DNA of 64,000 nucleotides from Lasioglossum baleicum (taxonomy: Eukaryota; Arthropoda; Insecta; Hymenoptera; Halictidae): NCBI RefSeq assembly GCF_051020765.1, contig NW_027469595.1, forward strand, positions 28,601 through 92,600, written 5' to 3'. Position numbers and translations under genes: made by a program. The notes below the pieces were generated by a model. The model made no database searches. It had not been told where the DNA came from and saw nothing but the letters and a program-made list of their open reading frames with translations. Below are positions 14,651 to 30,500 of this stretch, piece by piece; the first letter of the stretch is position 1, and each line of letters opens with the position of its first letter.

Positions 14651-15819
14651 CGTGATCGTGCTTGCCGCACCGGAGTTTCTGTGCCAATTTCGCATATTTG
14701 CATGCAAACCCACTGATCTAGCACGCAAAACAGCGATTCCGCACAGAAATACTCTTCTGATATGAAGAATCGTCGAATCCAACATAAGATCGAATAAATC
14801 GTGATCGTGCTTGCCGCATCGGAGTTTCTGTGCCAATTTCGCTTCGTTGCATGTAAATGCACTGATCTAGCACGCGAAACAACGATTCCGCACAGAAATA
14901 CACTTCTGAAACGAAGAATCGTCGAATCTGACATAAGCTCGAATAAATCGTGATCGTGCTTGCCGCACCGGAGTTTCTGTGCCAATTTCGCTTCGTTGCA
15001 TGCAAATGCACTGATCTAACACGCGAAACAGCGATTCCGCACAGAAATACACTTCTGATACGAAGAATCGTCGAATCTGACATAAGGTCGAATAAATGGT
15101 GATCGTGCTTCCCGAATCGGAGTTTCTGTGCCAATTTCGCATATCTGCATGCAAACTCACTGATCTAGCACGCAAAACAGCGATTCCGGACAGAAATACT
15201 CTTCTGATATGAAGAATCGTCGAATCCAACATAAGATCGAATAAATCGTGATCGTGCTTGCCGCATCGGAGTTTCTGTGCCAATTTCGCTTCGTTGCATG
15301 TAAATGCACTGATCTAGCACGCGAAACAACGATTCCGTACAGAAATACACTTCTGAAACGAAGAATCGTCGAGTCTGACATAAGCTCGAATAAATCGGGA
15401 TCGTGCTAGCAGAATCGGAGTTTCTGTGCCAATTTCGCATATTTGCATGCAAATGCACTGATTTAGCACGCGAAGCAGCGATTCCGCACAGAAATACACT
15501 TCTGAAACGAAGAATCGTCGAATCTGACATAAGCTCGAATAAATCGTGATCGTGCTTGCCGCACCGGAGTTTCTGTGCCAATTTCGCATATTTGCATGCA
15601 AACCCACTGATCTAGCACGCAAAACAGCGATTCCGCACAGAAATACTCTTCTGATATGAAGAATCGTCGAATCCAACATAAGATCGAATAAATCGTGATC
15701 GTGCTTGCCGCATCGGAGTTTCTGTGCCAATTTCGCTTCGTTGCATGCAAATGCACTGATCTAACACGCGAAACAGCGATTCCGCACAGAAATACACTTC
15801 TGATACGAAGAATCGTCGA

Positions 15820-18800
15820 ATCTGACATAAGGTCGAATAAATGGTGATCGTGCTTGCCGAATCGGAGTTTCTGTGCCAATTTCGCATATCTGCATGCAAA
15901 CTCACTGATCTAGCACGCAAAACAGCGATTCCGGACAGAAATACTCTTCTGATATGAAGAATCGTCGAATCCAACATAAGATCGAATAAATCGTGATCGT
16001 GCTTGCCGCATCGGAGTTTCTGTGCCAATTTCGCTTCGTTGCATGTAAATGCACTGATCTAGCACGCGAAACAACGATTCCGTACAGAAATACACTTCTG
16101 AAACGAAGAATCGTCGAGTCTGACATAAGCTCGAATAAATCGGGATCGTGCTAGCAGAATCGGAGTTTCTGTGCCAATTTCGCATATTTGCATGCAAATG
16201 CACTGATTTAGCACGCGAAACAGCGATTCCGCACAGAAATACACTTCTGAAACGAAGAATCGTCGAATCTGACATAAGCTCGAATAAATCGTGATCGTGC
16301 TTGCCGCATCAGAGTTTCTGTACCAATTTCGCGTCGTTGCATGCAAATGCACTGATCTAGCACGCGAAAGAACGATTCCGCACAGAAATACACTTCTGAA
16401 ACGAAGAATCGTCGAATTTTACATAACCTCGAATGAATCGTGATCGTTCTTGCCGAATCGAAGTTTCTGTGCCAATTTCGCATATTTGCATGCAAACTCA
16501 CTGATCTACCACGCGAAACAGCGATTCCGCACAGAAATACACTTCTGAAACGAAGAATCGTCGAGTCTGACATAAGCTCGAATAAATTGTGATCTGCTTG
16601 CCGAATCGGAGTTTCTGTGGCAATTTCGCATATTTGCATGCAAATGCACTGATCTAGCACGCGAAACAGCGATTCCGCACAGAAATACACTTCTGAAACG
16701 AAGAATCGTCGAATCTGACAGAAGCTCGAATAAATCGTGATCGTGCTATCAGAATCGGAGTTTCTGTGCCAATTTCGCTTCGTTGCATGCAAATGCACTG
16801 ATCTGGCACGCGAAACAACGATTCCGCACAGAAATACACTTCTGAAACGAAGAACCGTCGAATCTGACATAAGGTCGAATAAATGGTGATCGTGCTTGCC
16901 GAATCGGAGTTTCTGTGCCAATTTCGCATATTTGCATGCAAACCCACTGATCTAGCACGCAAAACAGCGATACCGTACAGAAATACACTTCTGAAACGAA
17001 GAATCGTCGAGTCTGACATAAGCTCGAATAAATCGTGATCGTGCTAGCAGAATCGGAGTTTCTGTGCCAATTTCGCTTTGTTGCATGCAAATGCACTGAT
17101 CTAGCACGCGAAACAGCGATTCCGCACAGAAATACACTTCTGAAACGAAGAATCGTCGAATCTGACATAAGGTCGAATAAATGGTGATCGTGCTTGCCGC
17201 ATCGGTGTTTCTGTGCCAATTTCGCTTCGTTGCATGTAAATGCACTGATCTAGCACGCGAAACAACGATTCCGCACAGAAATACACTTCTGAAACGAAGA
17301 ATCGTCGAATCTGACATAAGCTCAAATAAATCGTGATCGTGGTGCCGCACCGGAGTTTCTGTGCCAATTTCGCTTCGTTGCATGCAAATGCACTAATGTA
17401 GCACGCGAAACAGCGATTCCGCTCAGAAATACACTTCTGAAACGAAGAATCGTCGAATCTGACATAAACTCGAATAAATCGTGATCGTGCTAGCAGAATC
17501 GGAGTTTCTGTGCCAATTTCGCATATTTGCATGCAAATGCACTGATCTAGCACGCGAAACAGCGATTCCGCACAGAAATACACTTCTGAAACGAAGAATC
17601 GTCGAATCTGACATAAGCTCGAATAAATCGTGATCGTGCTTGCCGCACCGGAGTTTCTGTGCCAATTTCGCTTCGTTGCATGCAAATGCACTGATCTAGC
17701 ACGCGAAACAGCGATTCCGCACAGAAATACACTTCGGAAACGAAGAATCGTCGAATCTGACATAAGCTCGAATAAATCGTGATCGTGCTAGCAGAATCGG
17801 AGTTTCTGTGCCAATTTCGCATATTTGCATGCAAATGCACTGATCTAGCACGCGAAACAGCGATTCCGCACAGAAATACACTTCTGAAACGAAGAATCGT
17901 CGAATCTGACATAAGGTCGAATAAATGGTGATCGTGCTTGCCGCACCGGAGTTTCTGTGCCAATTTCGCTTCGTTGCATGCAAATGCACTGATCTAGCAC
18001 GCAAAACAACGATTCCGCACAGAAATACACTTCTGAAACGAAGAATCGTCGAATCTGACATAAGGTCGAATAAATGGTGATCGTGCTTGCCGAATCGGAG
18101 TTTCTGTACCAATTTCGCATATTTGCATGCAAACTCACTGATCTAGCACGCAAAACAGCGATTCCGCACAGAAATACTCTTCTGATATGAAGAATCGTCG
18201 AATCCAACATAAGATCGAATAAATCGTGATCGTGCTTGCCGCATCGGAGTTTCTGTGCCAATTTCGCTTCGTTGCATGTAAATGCACTGATCTAGCACGC
18301 GAAACAACGATTCCGTACAGAAATACACTTCTGAAACGAAGAATCGTCGAGTCTGACATAAGCTCGAATAAATCGGGATCGTGCTAGCAGAATCGGAGTT
18401 TCTGTGCCAATTTCGCATATTTGCATGCAAATGCACTGATTTAGCACGCGAAGCAGCGATTCCGCACAGAAATACACTTCTGAAACGAAGAATCGTCGAG
18501 TCTGACATAAGCTCGAATAAATCGTGATCGTGCTAGCAGAATCGGAGTTTCTGTGCCAATTTCGCATATTTGCATGCAAATGCACTGATCTAGCACGCGA
18601 AACAGCGATTCCGCACAGAAATACACTTCTGAAACGAAGAATCGTCGAATCTGACATAAGGTCGAATAAATGGTGATCGTGCTTGCCGCACCGGAGTTTC
18701 TGTGCCAATTTCGCTTCGTTGCATGCAAATGCACTGATCTAGCACGCGAAACAACGATTCCGCACAGAAATACACTTCTGAAACGAAGAATCGTCGAATC

Positions 18801-19270
18801 TGACATAAGGTCGAATAAATGGTGATCGTGCTTGCCGAATCGGAGTTTCTGTACCAATTTCGCATATTTGCATGCAAACTCACTGATCTAGCACGCAAAA
18901 CAGCGATTCCGCACAGAAATACTCTTCTGATATGAAGAATCGTCGAATCCAACATAAGATCGAATAAATCGTGATCGTGCTTGCCGCATCGGAGTTTCTG
19001 TGCCAATTTCGCTTCGTTGCATGTAAATGCACTGATCTAGCACGCGAAACAACGATTCCGTACAGAAATACACTTCTGAAACGAAGAATCGTCGAGTCTG
19101 ACATAAGCTCGAATAAATCGGGATCGTGCTAGCAGAATCGGAGTTTCTGTGCCAATTTCGCATATTTGCATGCAAATGCACTGATTTAGCACGCGAAGCA
19201 GCGATTCCGCACAGAAATACACTTCTGAAACGAAGAATCGTCGAATCTGACATAAGGTCGAATAAATCGT
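15820..19270. repeat. Higher-order satellite block B, copy 2
   Basis: Partner of 11200-14650 at an offset of 4617 bp. Beyond about 19.3 kb the match continues to about 20.35 kb but with a 4468-bp offset (14870-15880 pairs with 19340-20350), so one monomer has been lost between the two stretches. Confidence 0.72.
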
Positions 19271-22200
19271 GATCGTGCTTGCCGCACCGGAGTTTCTGTG
19301 CCAATTTCGCTTCGTTGCATGTAAATGCACTGATCTAGCACGCGAAACAACGATTCCGCACAGAAATACACTTCTGAAACGAAGAATCGTCGAATCTGAC
19401 ATAAGCTCGAATAAATCGTGATCGTGCTTGCCGCACCGGAGTTTCTGTGCCAATTTCGCTTCGTTGCATGCAAATGCACTGATCTAACACGCGAAACAGC
19501 GATTCCGCACAGAAATACACTTCTGATACGAAGAATCGTCGAATCTGACATAAGGTCGAATAAATGGTGATCGTGCTTCCCGAATCGGAGTTTCTGTGCC
19601 AATTTCGCATATCTGCATGCAAACTCACTGATCTAGCACGCAAAACAGCGATTCCGGACAGAAATACTCTTCTGATATGAAGAATCGTCGAATCCAACAT
19701 AAGATCGAATAAATCGTGATCGTGCTTGCCGCATCGGAGTTTCTGTGCCAATTTCGCTTCGTTGCATGTAAATGCACTGATCTAGCACGCGAAACAACGA
19801 TTCCGTACAGAAATACACTTCTGAAACGAAGAATCGTCGAGTCTGACATAAGCTCGAATAAATCGGGATCGTGCTAGCAGAATCGGAGTTTCTGTGCCAA
19901 TTTCGCATATTTGCATGCAAATGCACTGATTTAGCACGCGAAGCAGCGATTCCGCACAGAAATACACTTCTGAAACGAAGAATCGTCGAATCTGACATAA
20001 GCTCGAATAAATCGTGATCGTGCTTGCCGCACCGGAGTTTCTGTGCCAATTTCGCATATTTGCATGCAAACCCACTGATCTAGCACGCAAAACAGCGATT
20101 CCGCACAGAAATACTCTTCTGATATGAAGAATCGTCGAATCCAACATAAGATCGAATAAATCGTGATCGTGCTTGCCGCATCGGAGTTTCTGTGCCAATT
20201 TCGCTTCGTTGCATGCAAATGCACTGATCTAACACGCGAAACAGCGATTCCGCACAGAAATACACTTCTGATACGAAGAATCGTCGAATCTGACATAAGG
20301 TCGAATAAATGGTGATCGTGCTTGCCGAATCGGAGTTTCTGTGCCAATTTCGCTTCGTTGCATACAAACCCACTGATCTAGCACGCAAAACAGCGATTCC
20401 GCACAGAAATACGCTTCTGAAACGAAGAATCGTCGAATCTGACATAAGCTCGAATAAATCGTAATCGTGCTTGCCGAATCGGAGTTTCTGTGCCAATTTC
20501 GCATATTTGCATGTAAATGCACTGATCTAGCACGCGAAACAACGATTCCGCACAGAAATACACTTCGGAAACGAAGAATCGTCGAATCTGACATAAGCTC
20601 GAATAAATCGTGATCGTGCTTGCCGAATCGGAGTTTCTGTGCCAATTTCGCATATTTGCATGCAAACCCACTGATCTAGCACGCAAAACAGCGATTCCGC
20701 ACAGAAATACTCTTCTGAAATGAAGAATCGTCGAATCCAACATAAGATCGAATAAATCGTGATCGTGCTTGCCGCATCGGAGTTTCTGTGCCAATTTCGC
20801 TTCGTTGCATGCAAACCCACTGATCTAGCACGCAAAACAGCGATTCCGCACGGAAATACGCTTCTGAAACGAAGAATCGTCGAATCTGACATAAGCTCGA
20901 ATAAATCGTAATCGTGCTTGCCGAATCGGAGTTTCTGTGCCAATTTCGCATATTTGCATGTAAATGCCCTGATCTAGCACGCGAAACAACGATTCCGCAC
21001 AGAAATACACTTCGGAAACGAAGAATCGTCGAATCTGACATAAGCTCGAATAAATCGTGATCGTGCTTGCCGCACCGGAGTTTCTGTGCCAATTTCGCTT
21101 CGTTGCATGCAAATGCACTGATGTAGCACGCGAAACAGCGATTCCGCACGGAAATACGCTTCTGAAACGAAGAATCGTCGAATCTGACATAAGCTCGAAT
21201 AAATCGTAATCGTGCTTGCCGAATCGGAGTTTCTGTGCCAATTTCGCATATTTGCATGTAAATGCCCTGATCTAGCACGCGAAACAACGATTCCGCACAG
21301 AAATACACTTCGGAAACGAAGAATCGTCGAATCTGACATAAGCTCGAATAAATCGTGATCGTGCTTGCCGCATCGGAGTTTCTGTGCCAATTTCGCTTCG
21401 TTGCATGCAAACCCACTGATCTAGCACGCAAAACAGCGATTCCGCACGGAAATACGCTTCTGAAACGAAGAATCGTCGAATCTGACATAAGCTCGAATAA
21501 ATCGTAATCGTGCTTGCCGAATCGGAGTTTCTGTGCCAATTTCGCATATTTGCATGTAAATGCCCTGATCTAGCACGCGAAACAACGATTCCGCACAGAA
21601 ATACACTTCTGAAACGAAGAATCGTCGAATCTGACATAAGCTCGAATAAATCGTGATCGTGGTGCCGCACCGGAGTTTCTGTGCCAATTTCGCTTCGTTG
21701 CATGCAAATGCACTGATGTAGCACGCGAAACAGCGATTCCGCTCAGAAATACACTTCTGAAACGAAGAATCGTCGAATCTGACATAAGCTCGAATAAATC
21801 GTGATCGTGCTAGCAGAATCGGAGTTTCTGTGCCAATTTCGCATATTTGCATGCAAATGCACTGATCTAGCACGCGAAACAGCGATTCCGCACAGAAATA
21901 CACTTCTGAAACGAAGAATCGTCGAATCCGACATAAGCTCGAATAAATCGTGATCGTGCTTGCCGCACCGGAGTTTCTGTGCCAATTTCGCTTCGTTGCA
22001 TGCAAATGCACTGATCTAGCACGCGAAACAGCGATTCCGCACAGAAATACACTTCGGAAACGAAGAATCGTCGAATCTGACATAAGCTCGAATAAATCGT
22101 GATCGTGCTTGCCGAATCGGAGTTTCTGTGCCAATTTCGCTTCGTTGCATGCAAATGCACTGATCTGGCACGCGAAACAACGATTCCGCACAGAAATACA

Positions 22201-23199
22201 CATCTGAAACGAAGAATCGTCGAATCTGACATAAGCTCGAATAAATCGTGATCGTGTTTGCCGCACCGGAGTTTCTGTGCCAATTTCGCTTCGTTGCATG
22301 CAAATGCACTGATCTAGGACGCGAAACAGCGATTCCGCACAGAAATACACTTCTCATATGAAGAATGGTCGAATCCAACATAAGATCGAATAAATCGTGA
22401 TCGTGCTTGCCGCATCGGAGTTTCTGTGCCAATTTCGCTTCGTTGCATGCAAATGCACTGATCTGGCACGCGAAACAACGATTCCGCACAGAAATACACA
22501 TCTGAAACGAAGTATCGTCGAATCTGACATAAGCTCGAATAAATTGTGATCGTGTTTGCCGCACCGGAGTTTCTGTGCCAATTTCGCTTCGTTGCATGCA
22601 AATGCACTGATCTAGGACGCGAAACAGCGATTCCGCACAGAAATACACTTCTGAAACGAAGAATCGTCGAATCTGACATAAGGTCGAATAAATGGTGATC
22701 GTGCTTGCCGAATCGGAGTTTCTGTGCCAATTTCGCATATTTGCATGCAAACCCACTGATCTAGCACGCGAAACAGCGATTCCGCACAGAAATACACTTC
22801 TGAAACGAAGAATCGTCGAATCTGACATAAGCTCGAATAAATCGTGATCGTGTTTGCCGCACCGGAGTTTCTGTGCCAATTTCGCTTCGTTGCATGCAAA
22901 TGCACTGATCTAGGACGCGAAACAGCGATTCCGCACAGAAATACACTTCTCATATGAAGAATGGTCGAATCCAACATAAGATCGAATAAATCGTGATCGT
23001 GCTTGCCGCATCGGAGTTTCTGTGCCAATTTCGCTTCGTTGCATGCAAATGCACTGATCTGGCACGCGAAACAACGATTCCGCACAGAAATACACATCTG
23101 AAACGAAGAATCGTCGAATCTGACATAAGCTCGAATAAATCGTGATCGTGTTTGCCGCACCGGAGTTTCTGTGCCAATTTCGCTTCGTTGCATGCAAAT

Positions 23200-26100
23200 G
23201 CACTGATCTAGGACGCGAAACAGCGATTCCGCACAGAAATACACTTCTGAAACGAAGAATCGTCGAATCTGACATAAGGTCGAATAAATGGTGATCGTGC
23301 TTGCCGAATCGGAGTTTCTGTGCCAATTTCGCATATTTGCATGCAAACCCACTGATCTAGCACGCGAAACAGCGATTCCGCACAGAAATACACTTCTGAA
23401 ACGAAGAATCGTCGAATCTGACATAAGCTCGATTAAATCGTGATCGTGCTTGCCGCACCGGAGTTTCTGTGCCAATTTCGCTTCGTTGCATGCAAATGCA
23501 CTGATCTAACACGCGAAACAGCGATTCCGCACAGAAATACACTTCTGATACGAAGAATCGTCGAATCTGACATAAGGTCGAATAAATGGTGATCGTGCTT
23601 CCCGAATCGGAGTTTCTGTGCCAATTTCGCATATCTGCATGCAAACTCACTGATCTAGCACGCAAAACAGCGATTCCGGACAGAAATACTCTTCTGATAT
23701 GAAGAATCGTCGAATCCAACATAAGATCGAATAAATCGTGATCGTGCTTGCCGCATCGGAGTTTCTGTGCCAATTTCGCTTCGTTGCATGTAAATGCACT
23801 GATCTAGCACGCGAAACAACGATTCCGTACAGAAATACACTTCTGAAACGAAGAATCGTCGAGACTGACATAAGCTCGAATAAATCGGGATCGTGCTAGC
23901 AGAATCGGAGTTTCTGTGCCAATTTCGCATATTTGCATGCAAATGCACTGATTTAGCACGCGAAGCAGCGATTCCGCACAGAAATACACTTCTGATACGA
24001 AGAATCGTCGAATCTGACATAAGGTCGAATAAATGGTGATCGTGCTTGCCGAATCGGAGTTTCTGTGCCAATTTCGCTTCGTTGCATGCAAACCCACTGA
24101 TCTAGCACGCAAAACAGCGATTCCGCACAGAAATACGCTTCTGAAACGAAGAATCGTCGAATCTGACATAAGCTCGAATAAATCGTAATCGTGCTTGCCG
24201 AATCGGAGTTTCTGTGCCAATTTCGCATATTTGCATGTAAATGCACTGATCTAGCACGCGAAACAACGATTCCGCACAGAAATACACTTCGGAAACGAAG
24301 AATCGTCGAATCTGACATAAGCTCGAATAAATCGTGATCGTGCTTGCCGAATCGGAGTTTCTGTGCCAATTTCGCATATTTGCATGCAAACCCACTGATC
24401 TAGCACGCAAAACAGCGATTCCGCACAGAAATACTCTTCTGAAATGAAGAATCGTCGAATCCAACATAAGATCGAATAAATCGTGATCGTGCTTGCCGCA
24501 TCGGAGTTTCTGTGCCAATTTCGCTTCGTTGCATGTAAATGCACTGATCTAGCACGCGAAACAACGATTCCGCACAGAAATACACTTCTGAAACGAAGAA
24601 TCGTCGAATCTGACATAAGCTCGAATAAATCGTGATCGTGGTGCCGCACCGGAGTTTCTGTGCCAATTTCGCTTCGTTGCATGCAAATGCACTGATGTAG
24701 CACGCGAAACAGCGATTCCGCTCAGAAATACACTTCTGAAACGAAGAATCGTCGAATCTGACATAAGCTCGAATAAATCGTGATCGTGCTAGCAGAATCG
24801 GAGTTTCTGTGCCAATTTCGCATATTTGCATGCAAATGCACTGATCTAGCACGCGAAACAGCGATTCCGCACAGAAATACACTTCTGAAACGAAGAATCG
24901 TCGAATCTGACATAAGTTCGAATAAATCGTGATCGTGCTTGCCGCACCGGAGTTTCTGTGCCAATTTCGCTTCGTTGCATGCAAATGCACTGATCTAGCA
25001 CGCGAAACAGCGATTCCGCACAGAAATACACTTCGGAAACGAAGAATCGTCGAATCTGACATAAGCTCGAATAAATCGTGATCGTGCTTGCCGAATCGGA
25101 GTTTCTGTGCCAATTTCGCTTCGTTGCATGCAAATGCACTGATCTGGCACGCGAAACAACGATTCCGCACAGAAATACACATCTGAAACGAAGAATCGTC
25201 GAATCTGACATAAGCTCGAATAAATCGTGATCGTGTTTGCCGCACCGGAGTTTCTGTGCCAATTTCGCTTCGTTGCATGCAAATGCACTGATCTAGGACG
25301 CGAAACAGCGATTCCGCACAGAAATACACTTCTCATATGAAGAATGGTCGAATCCAACATAAGATCGAATAAATCGTGATCGTGCTTGCCGCATCGGAGT
25401 TTCTGTGCCAATTTCGCTTCGTTGCATGCAAATGCACTGATCTGGCACGCGAAACAACGATTCCGCACAGAAATACACATCTGAAACGAAGAATCGTCGA
25501 ATCTGACATAAGCTCGAATAAATCGTGATCGTGTTTGCCGCACCGGAGTTTCTGTGCCAATTTCGCTTCGTTGCATGCAAATGCACTGATCTAGGACGCG
25601 AAACAGCGATTCCGCACAGAAATACACTTCTGAAACGAAGAATCGTCGAATCTGACATAAGGTCGAATAAATGGTGATCGTGCTTGCCGAATCGGAGTTT
25701 CTGTGCCAATTTCGCATATTTGCATGCAAACCCACTGATCTAGCACGCGAAACAGCGATTCCGCACAGAAATACACTTCTGAAACGAAGAATCGTCGAAT
25801 CTGACATAAGCTCGATTAAATCGTGATCGTGCTTGCCGCATCAGAGTTTCTGTGCCAATTTCGCGTCGTTGCATGCAAATGCACTGATCTAGCACGCGAA
25901 AGAACGATTCCGCACAGAAATACACATCTGAAACGAAGAATCGTCGAATCTGACATAAGCTCGAATAAATCGTGATCGTGTTTGCCGCACCGGAGTTTCT
26001 GTGCCAATTTCGCTTCGTTGCATGCAAATGCACTGATCTAGGACGCGAAACAGCGATTCCGCACAGAAATACACTTCTCATATGAAGAATGGTCGAATCC

Positions 26101-26520
26101 AACATAAGATCGAATAAATCGTGATCGTGCTTGCCGCATCGGAGTTTCTGTGCCAATTTCGCTTCGTTGCATGCAAATGCACTGATCTGGCACGCGAAAC
26201 AACGATTCCGCACAGAAATACACATCTGAAACGAAGAATCGTCGAATCTGACATAAGCTCGAATAAATCGTGATCGTGTTTGCCGCACCGGAGTTTCTGT
26301 GCCAATTTCGCTTCGTTGCATGCAAATGCACTGATCTAGGACGCGAAACAGCGATTCCGCACAGAAATACACTTCTGAAACGAAGAATCGTCGAATCTGA
26401 CATAAGGTCGAATAAATGGTGATCGTGCTTGCCGAATCGGAGTTTCTGTGCCAATTTCGCATATTTGCATGCAAACCCACTGATCTAGCACGCGAAACAG
26501 CGATTCCGCACAGAAATACA
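23200..26520. repeat. Higher-order satellite block C, copy 1
   Basis: About 22 monomers that recur at 27520-30840 with an offset of 4320 bp (29 monomers minus 1 bp). Inside it, a 5-monomer unit of 745 bp is itself repeated (about 25290 and 26035). Only scattered substitutions separate the two copies. Confidence 0.75.
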
Positions 26521-27519
26521 CTTCTGAAACGAAGAATCGTCGAATCTGACATAAGCTCGATTAAATCGTGATCGTGCTTGCCGCATCAGAGTTTCTGTGC
26601 CAATTTCGCGTCGTTGCATGCAAATGAACTGATCTAGCACGCGAAAGAACGATTCCGCACAGAAATACACATCTGAAACGAAGAATCGTCGAATCTGACA
26701 TAAGCTCGAATAAATCGTGATCGTGTTTGCCGCACCGGAGTTTCTGTGCCAATTTCGCTTCGTTGCATGCAAATGCACTGATCTAGGACGCGAAACAGCG
26801 ATTCCGCACAGAAATACACTTCTCATATGAAGAATGGTCGAATCCAACATAAGATCGAATAAATCGTGATCGTGCTTGCCGCATCGGAGTTTCTGTGCCA
26901 ATTTCGCTTCGTTGCATGCAAATGCACTGATCTGGCACGCGAAACAACGATTCCGCACAGAAATACACATCTGAAACGAAGAATCGTCGAATCTGACATA
27001 AGCTCGATTAAATCGTGATCGTGTTTGCCGCACCGGAGTTTCTGTGCCAATTTCGCTTCGTTGCATGCAAATGCACTGATCTAGGACGCGAAACAGCGAT
27101 TCCGCACAGAAATACACTTCTGAAACGAAGAATCGTCGAATCTGACATAAGCTCGAATAAATCGTGATCGTGTTTGCCGCACCGGAGTTTCTGTGCCAAT
27201 TTCGCTTCGTTGCATGCAAATGCACTGATCTAGGACGCGAAACAGCGATTCCGCACAGAAATACACTTCTAATATGAAGAATGGTCGAATCCAACATAAG
27301 ATCGAATAAATCGTGATCGTGCTTGCCGCATCGGAGTTTCTGTGCCAATTTCGCTTCGTTGCATGCAAATGCACTGATCTGGCACGCGAAACAACGATTC
27401 CGCACAGAAATACACATCTGAAACGAAGAATCGTCGAATCTGACATAAGCTCGAATAAATCGTGATCGTGTTTGCCGCACCGGAGTTTCTGTGCCAATTT
27501 CGCTTCGTTGCATGCAAAT

Positions 27520-30500
27520 GCACTGATCTAGGACGCGAAACAGCGATTCCGCACAGAAATACACTTCTGAAACGAAGAATCGTCGAATCTGACATAAGGT
27601 CGAATAAATGGTGATCGTGCTTGCCGAATCGGAGTTTCTGTGCCAATTTCGCATATTTGCATGCAAACCCACTGATATAGCACGCGAAACAGCGATTCCG
27701 CACAGAAATACACTTCTGAAACGAAGAATCGTCGAATCTGACATAAGCTCGATTAAATCGTGATCGTGCTTGCCGCACCGGAGTTTCTGTGCCAATTTCG
27801 CTTCGTTGCATGCAAATGCACTGATCTAACACGCGAAACAGCGATTCCGCACAGAAATACACTTCTGATACGAAGAATCGTCGAATCTGACATAAGGTCG
27901 AATAAATGGTGATCGTGCTTCCCGAATCGGAGTTTCTGTGCCAATTTCGCATATCTGCATGCAAACTCACTGATCTAGCACGCAAAACAGCGATTCCGGA
28001 CAGAAATACTCTTCTGATATGAAGAATCGTCGAATCCAACATAAGATCGAATAAATCGTGATCGTGCTTGCCGCATCGGAGTTTCTGTGCCAATTTCGCT
28101 TCGTTGCATGTAAATGCACTGATCTAGCACGCGAAACAACGATTCCGTACAGAAATACACTTCTGAAACGAAGAATCGTCGAGTCTGACATAAGCTCGAA
28201 TAAATCGGGATCGTGCTAGCAGAATCGGAGTTTCTGTGCCAATTTCGCATATTTGCATGCAAATGCACTGATTTAGCACGCGAAGCAGCGATTCCGCACA
28301 GAAATACACTTCTGATACGAAGAATCGTCGAATCTGACATAAGGTCGAATAAATGGTGATCGTGCTTGCCGAATCGGAGTTTCTGTGCCAATTTCGCTTC
28401 GTTGCATGCAAACCCACTGATCTAGCACGCAAAACAGCGATTCCGCACAGAAATACGCTTCTGAAACGAAGAATCGTCGAATCTGACATAAGCTCGAATA
28501 AATCGTAATCGTGCTTGCCGAATCGGAGTTTCTGTGCCAATTTCGCATATTTGCATGTAAATGCACTGATCTAGCACGCGAAGCAACGATTCCGCACAGA
28601 AATACACTTCGGAAACGAAGAATCGTCGAATCTGACATAAGCTCGAATAAATCGTGATCGTGCTTGCCGAATCGGAGTTTCTGTGCCAATTTCGCATATT
28701 TGCATGCAAACCCACTGATCTAGCACGCAAAACAGCGATTCCGCACAGAAATACTCTTCTGAAATGAAGAATCGTCGAATCCAACATAAGATCGAATAAA
28801 TCGTGATCGTGCTTGCCGCATCGGAGTTTCTGTGCCAATTTCGCTTCGTTGCATGTAAATGCACTGATCTAGCACGCGAAACAACGATTCCGCACAGAAA
28901 TACACTTCTGAAACGAAGAATCGTCAAATCTGACATAAGCTCGAATAAATCGTGATCGTGGTGCCGCACCGGAGTTTCTGTGCCAATTTCGCTTCGTTGC
29001 ATGCAAATGCACTGATGTAGCACGCGAAACAGCGATTCCGCTCAGAAATACACTTCTGAAACGAAGAATCGTCGAATCTGACATAAGCTCGAATAAATCG
29101 TGATCGTGCTAGCAGAATCGGAGTTTCTGTGCCAATTTCGCATATTTGCATGCAAATGCACTGATCTAGCACGCGAAACAGCGATTCCGCACAGAAATAC
29201 ACTTCTGAAACGAAGAATCGTCGAATCTGACATAAGTTCGAATAAATCGTGATCGTGCTTGCCGCACCGGAGTTTCTGTGCCAATTTCGCTTCGTTGCAT
29301 GCAAATGCACTGATCTAGCACGCGAAACAGCGATTCCGCACAGAAATACACTTCGGAAACGAAGAATCGTCGAATCTGACATAAGCTCGAATAAATCGTG
29401 ATCGTGCTTGCCGAATCGGAGTTTCTGTGCCAATTTCGCTTCGTTGCATGCAAATGCACTGATCTGGCACGCGAAACAACGATTCCGCACAGAAATACAC
29501 ATCTGAAACGAAGAATCGTCGAATCTGACATAAGCTCGAATAAATCGTGATCGTGTTTGCCGCACCGGAGTTTCTGTGCCAATTTCGCTTCGTTGCATGC
29601 AAATGCACTGATCTAGGACGCGAAACAGCGATTCCGCACAGAAATACACTTCTCATATGAAGAATGGTCGAATCCAACATAAGATCGAATAAATCGTGAT
29701 CGTGCTTGCCGCATCGGAGTTTCTGTGCCAATTTCGCTTCGTTGCATGCAAATGCACTGATCTGGCACGCGAAACAACGATTCCGCACAGAAATACACAT
29801 CTGAAACGAAGAATCGTCGAATCTGACATAAGCTCGAATAAATCGTGATCGTGTTTGCCGCACCGGAGTTTCTGTGCCAATTTCGCTTCGTTGCATGCAA
29901 ATGCACTGATCTAGGACGCGAAACAGCGATTCCGCACAGAAATACACTTCTGAAACGAAGAATCGTCGAATCTGACATAAGGTCGAATAAATGGTGATCG
30001 TGCTTGCCGAATCGGAGTTTCTGTGCCAATTTCGCATATTTGCATGCAAACCCACTGATCTAGCACGCGAAACAGCGATTCCGCACAGAAATACACTTCT
30101 GAAACGAAGAATCGTCGAATCTGACATAAGCTCGATTAAATCGTGATCGTGCTTGCCGCATCAGAGTTTCTGTGCCAATTTCGCGTCGTTGCATGCAAAT
30201 GCACTGATCTAGCACGCGAAAGAACGATTCCGCACAGAAATACACATCTGAAACGAAGAATCGTCGAATCTGACATAAGCTCGAATAAATCGTGATCGTG
30301 TTTGCCGCACCGGAGTTTCTGTGCCAATTTCGCTTCGTTGCATGCAAATGCACTGATCTAGGACGCGAAACAGCGATTCCGCACAGAAATACACTTCTCA
30401 TATGAAGAATGGTCGAATCCAACATAAGATCGAATAAATCGTGATCGTGCTTGCCGCATCGGAGTTTCTGTGCCAATTTCGCTTCGTTGCATGCAAATGC

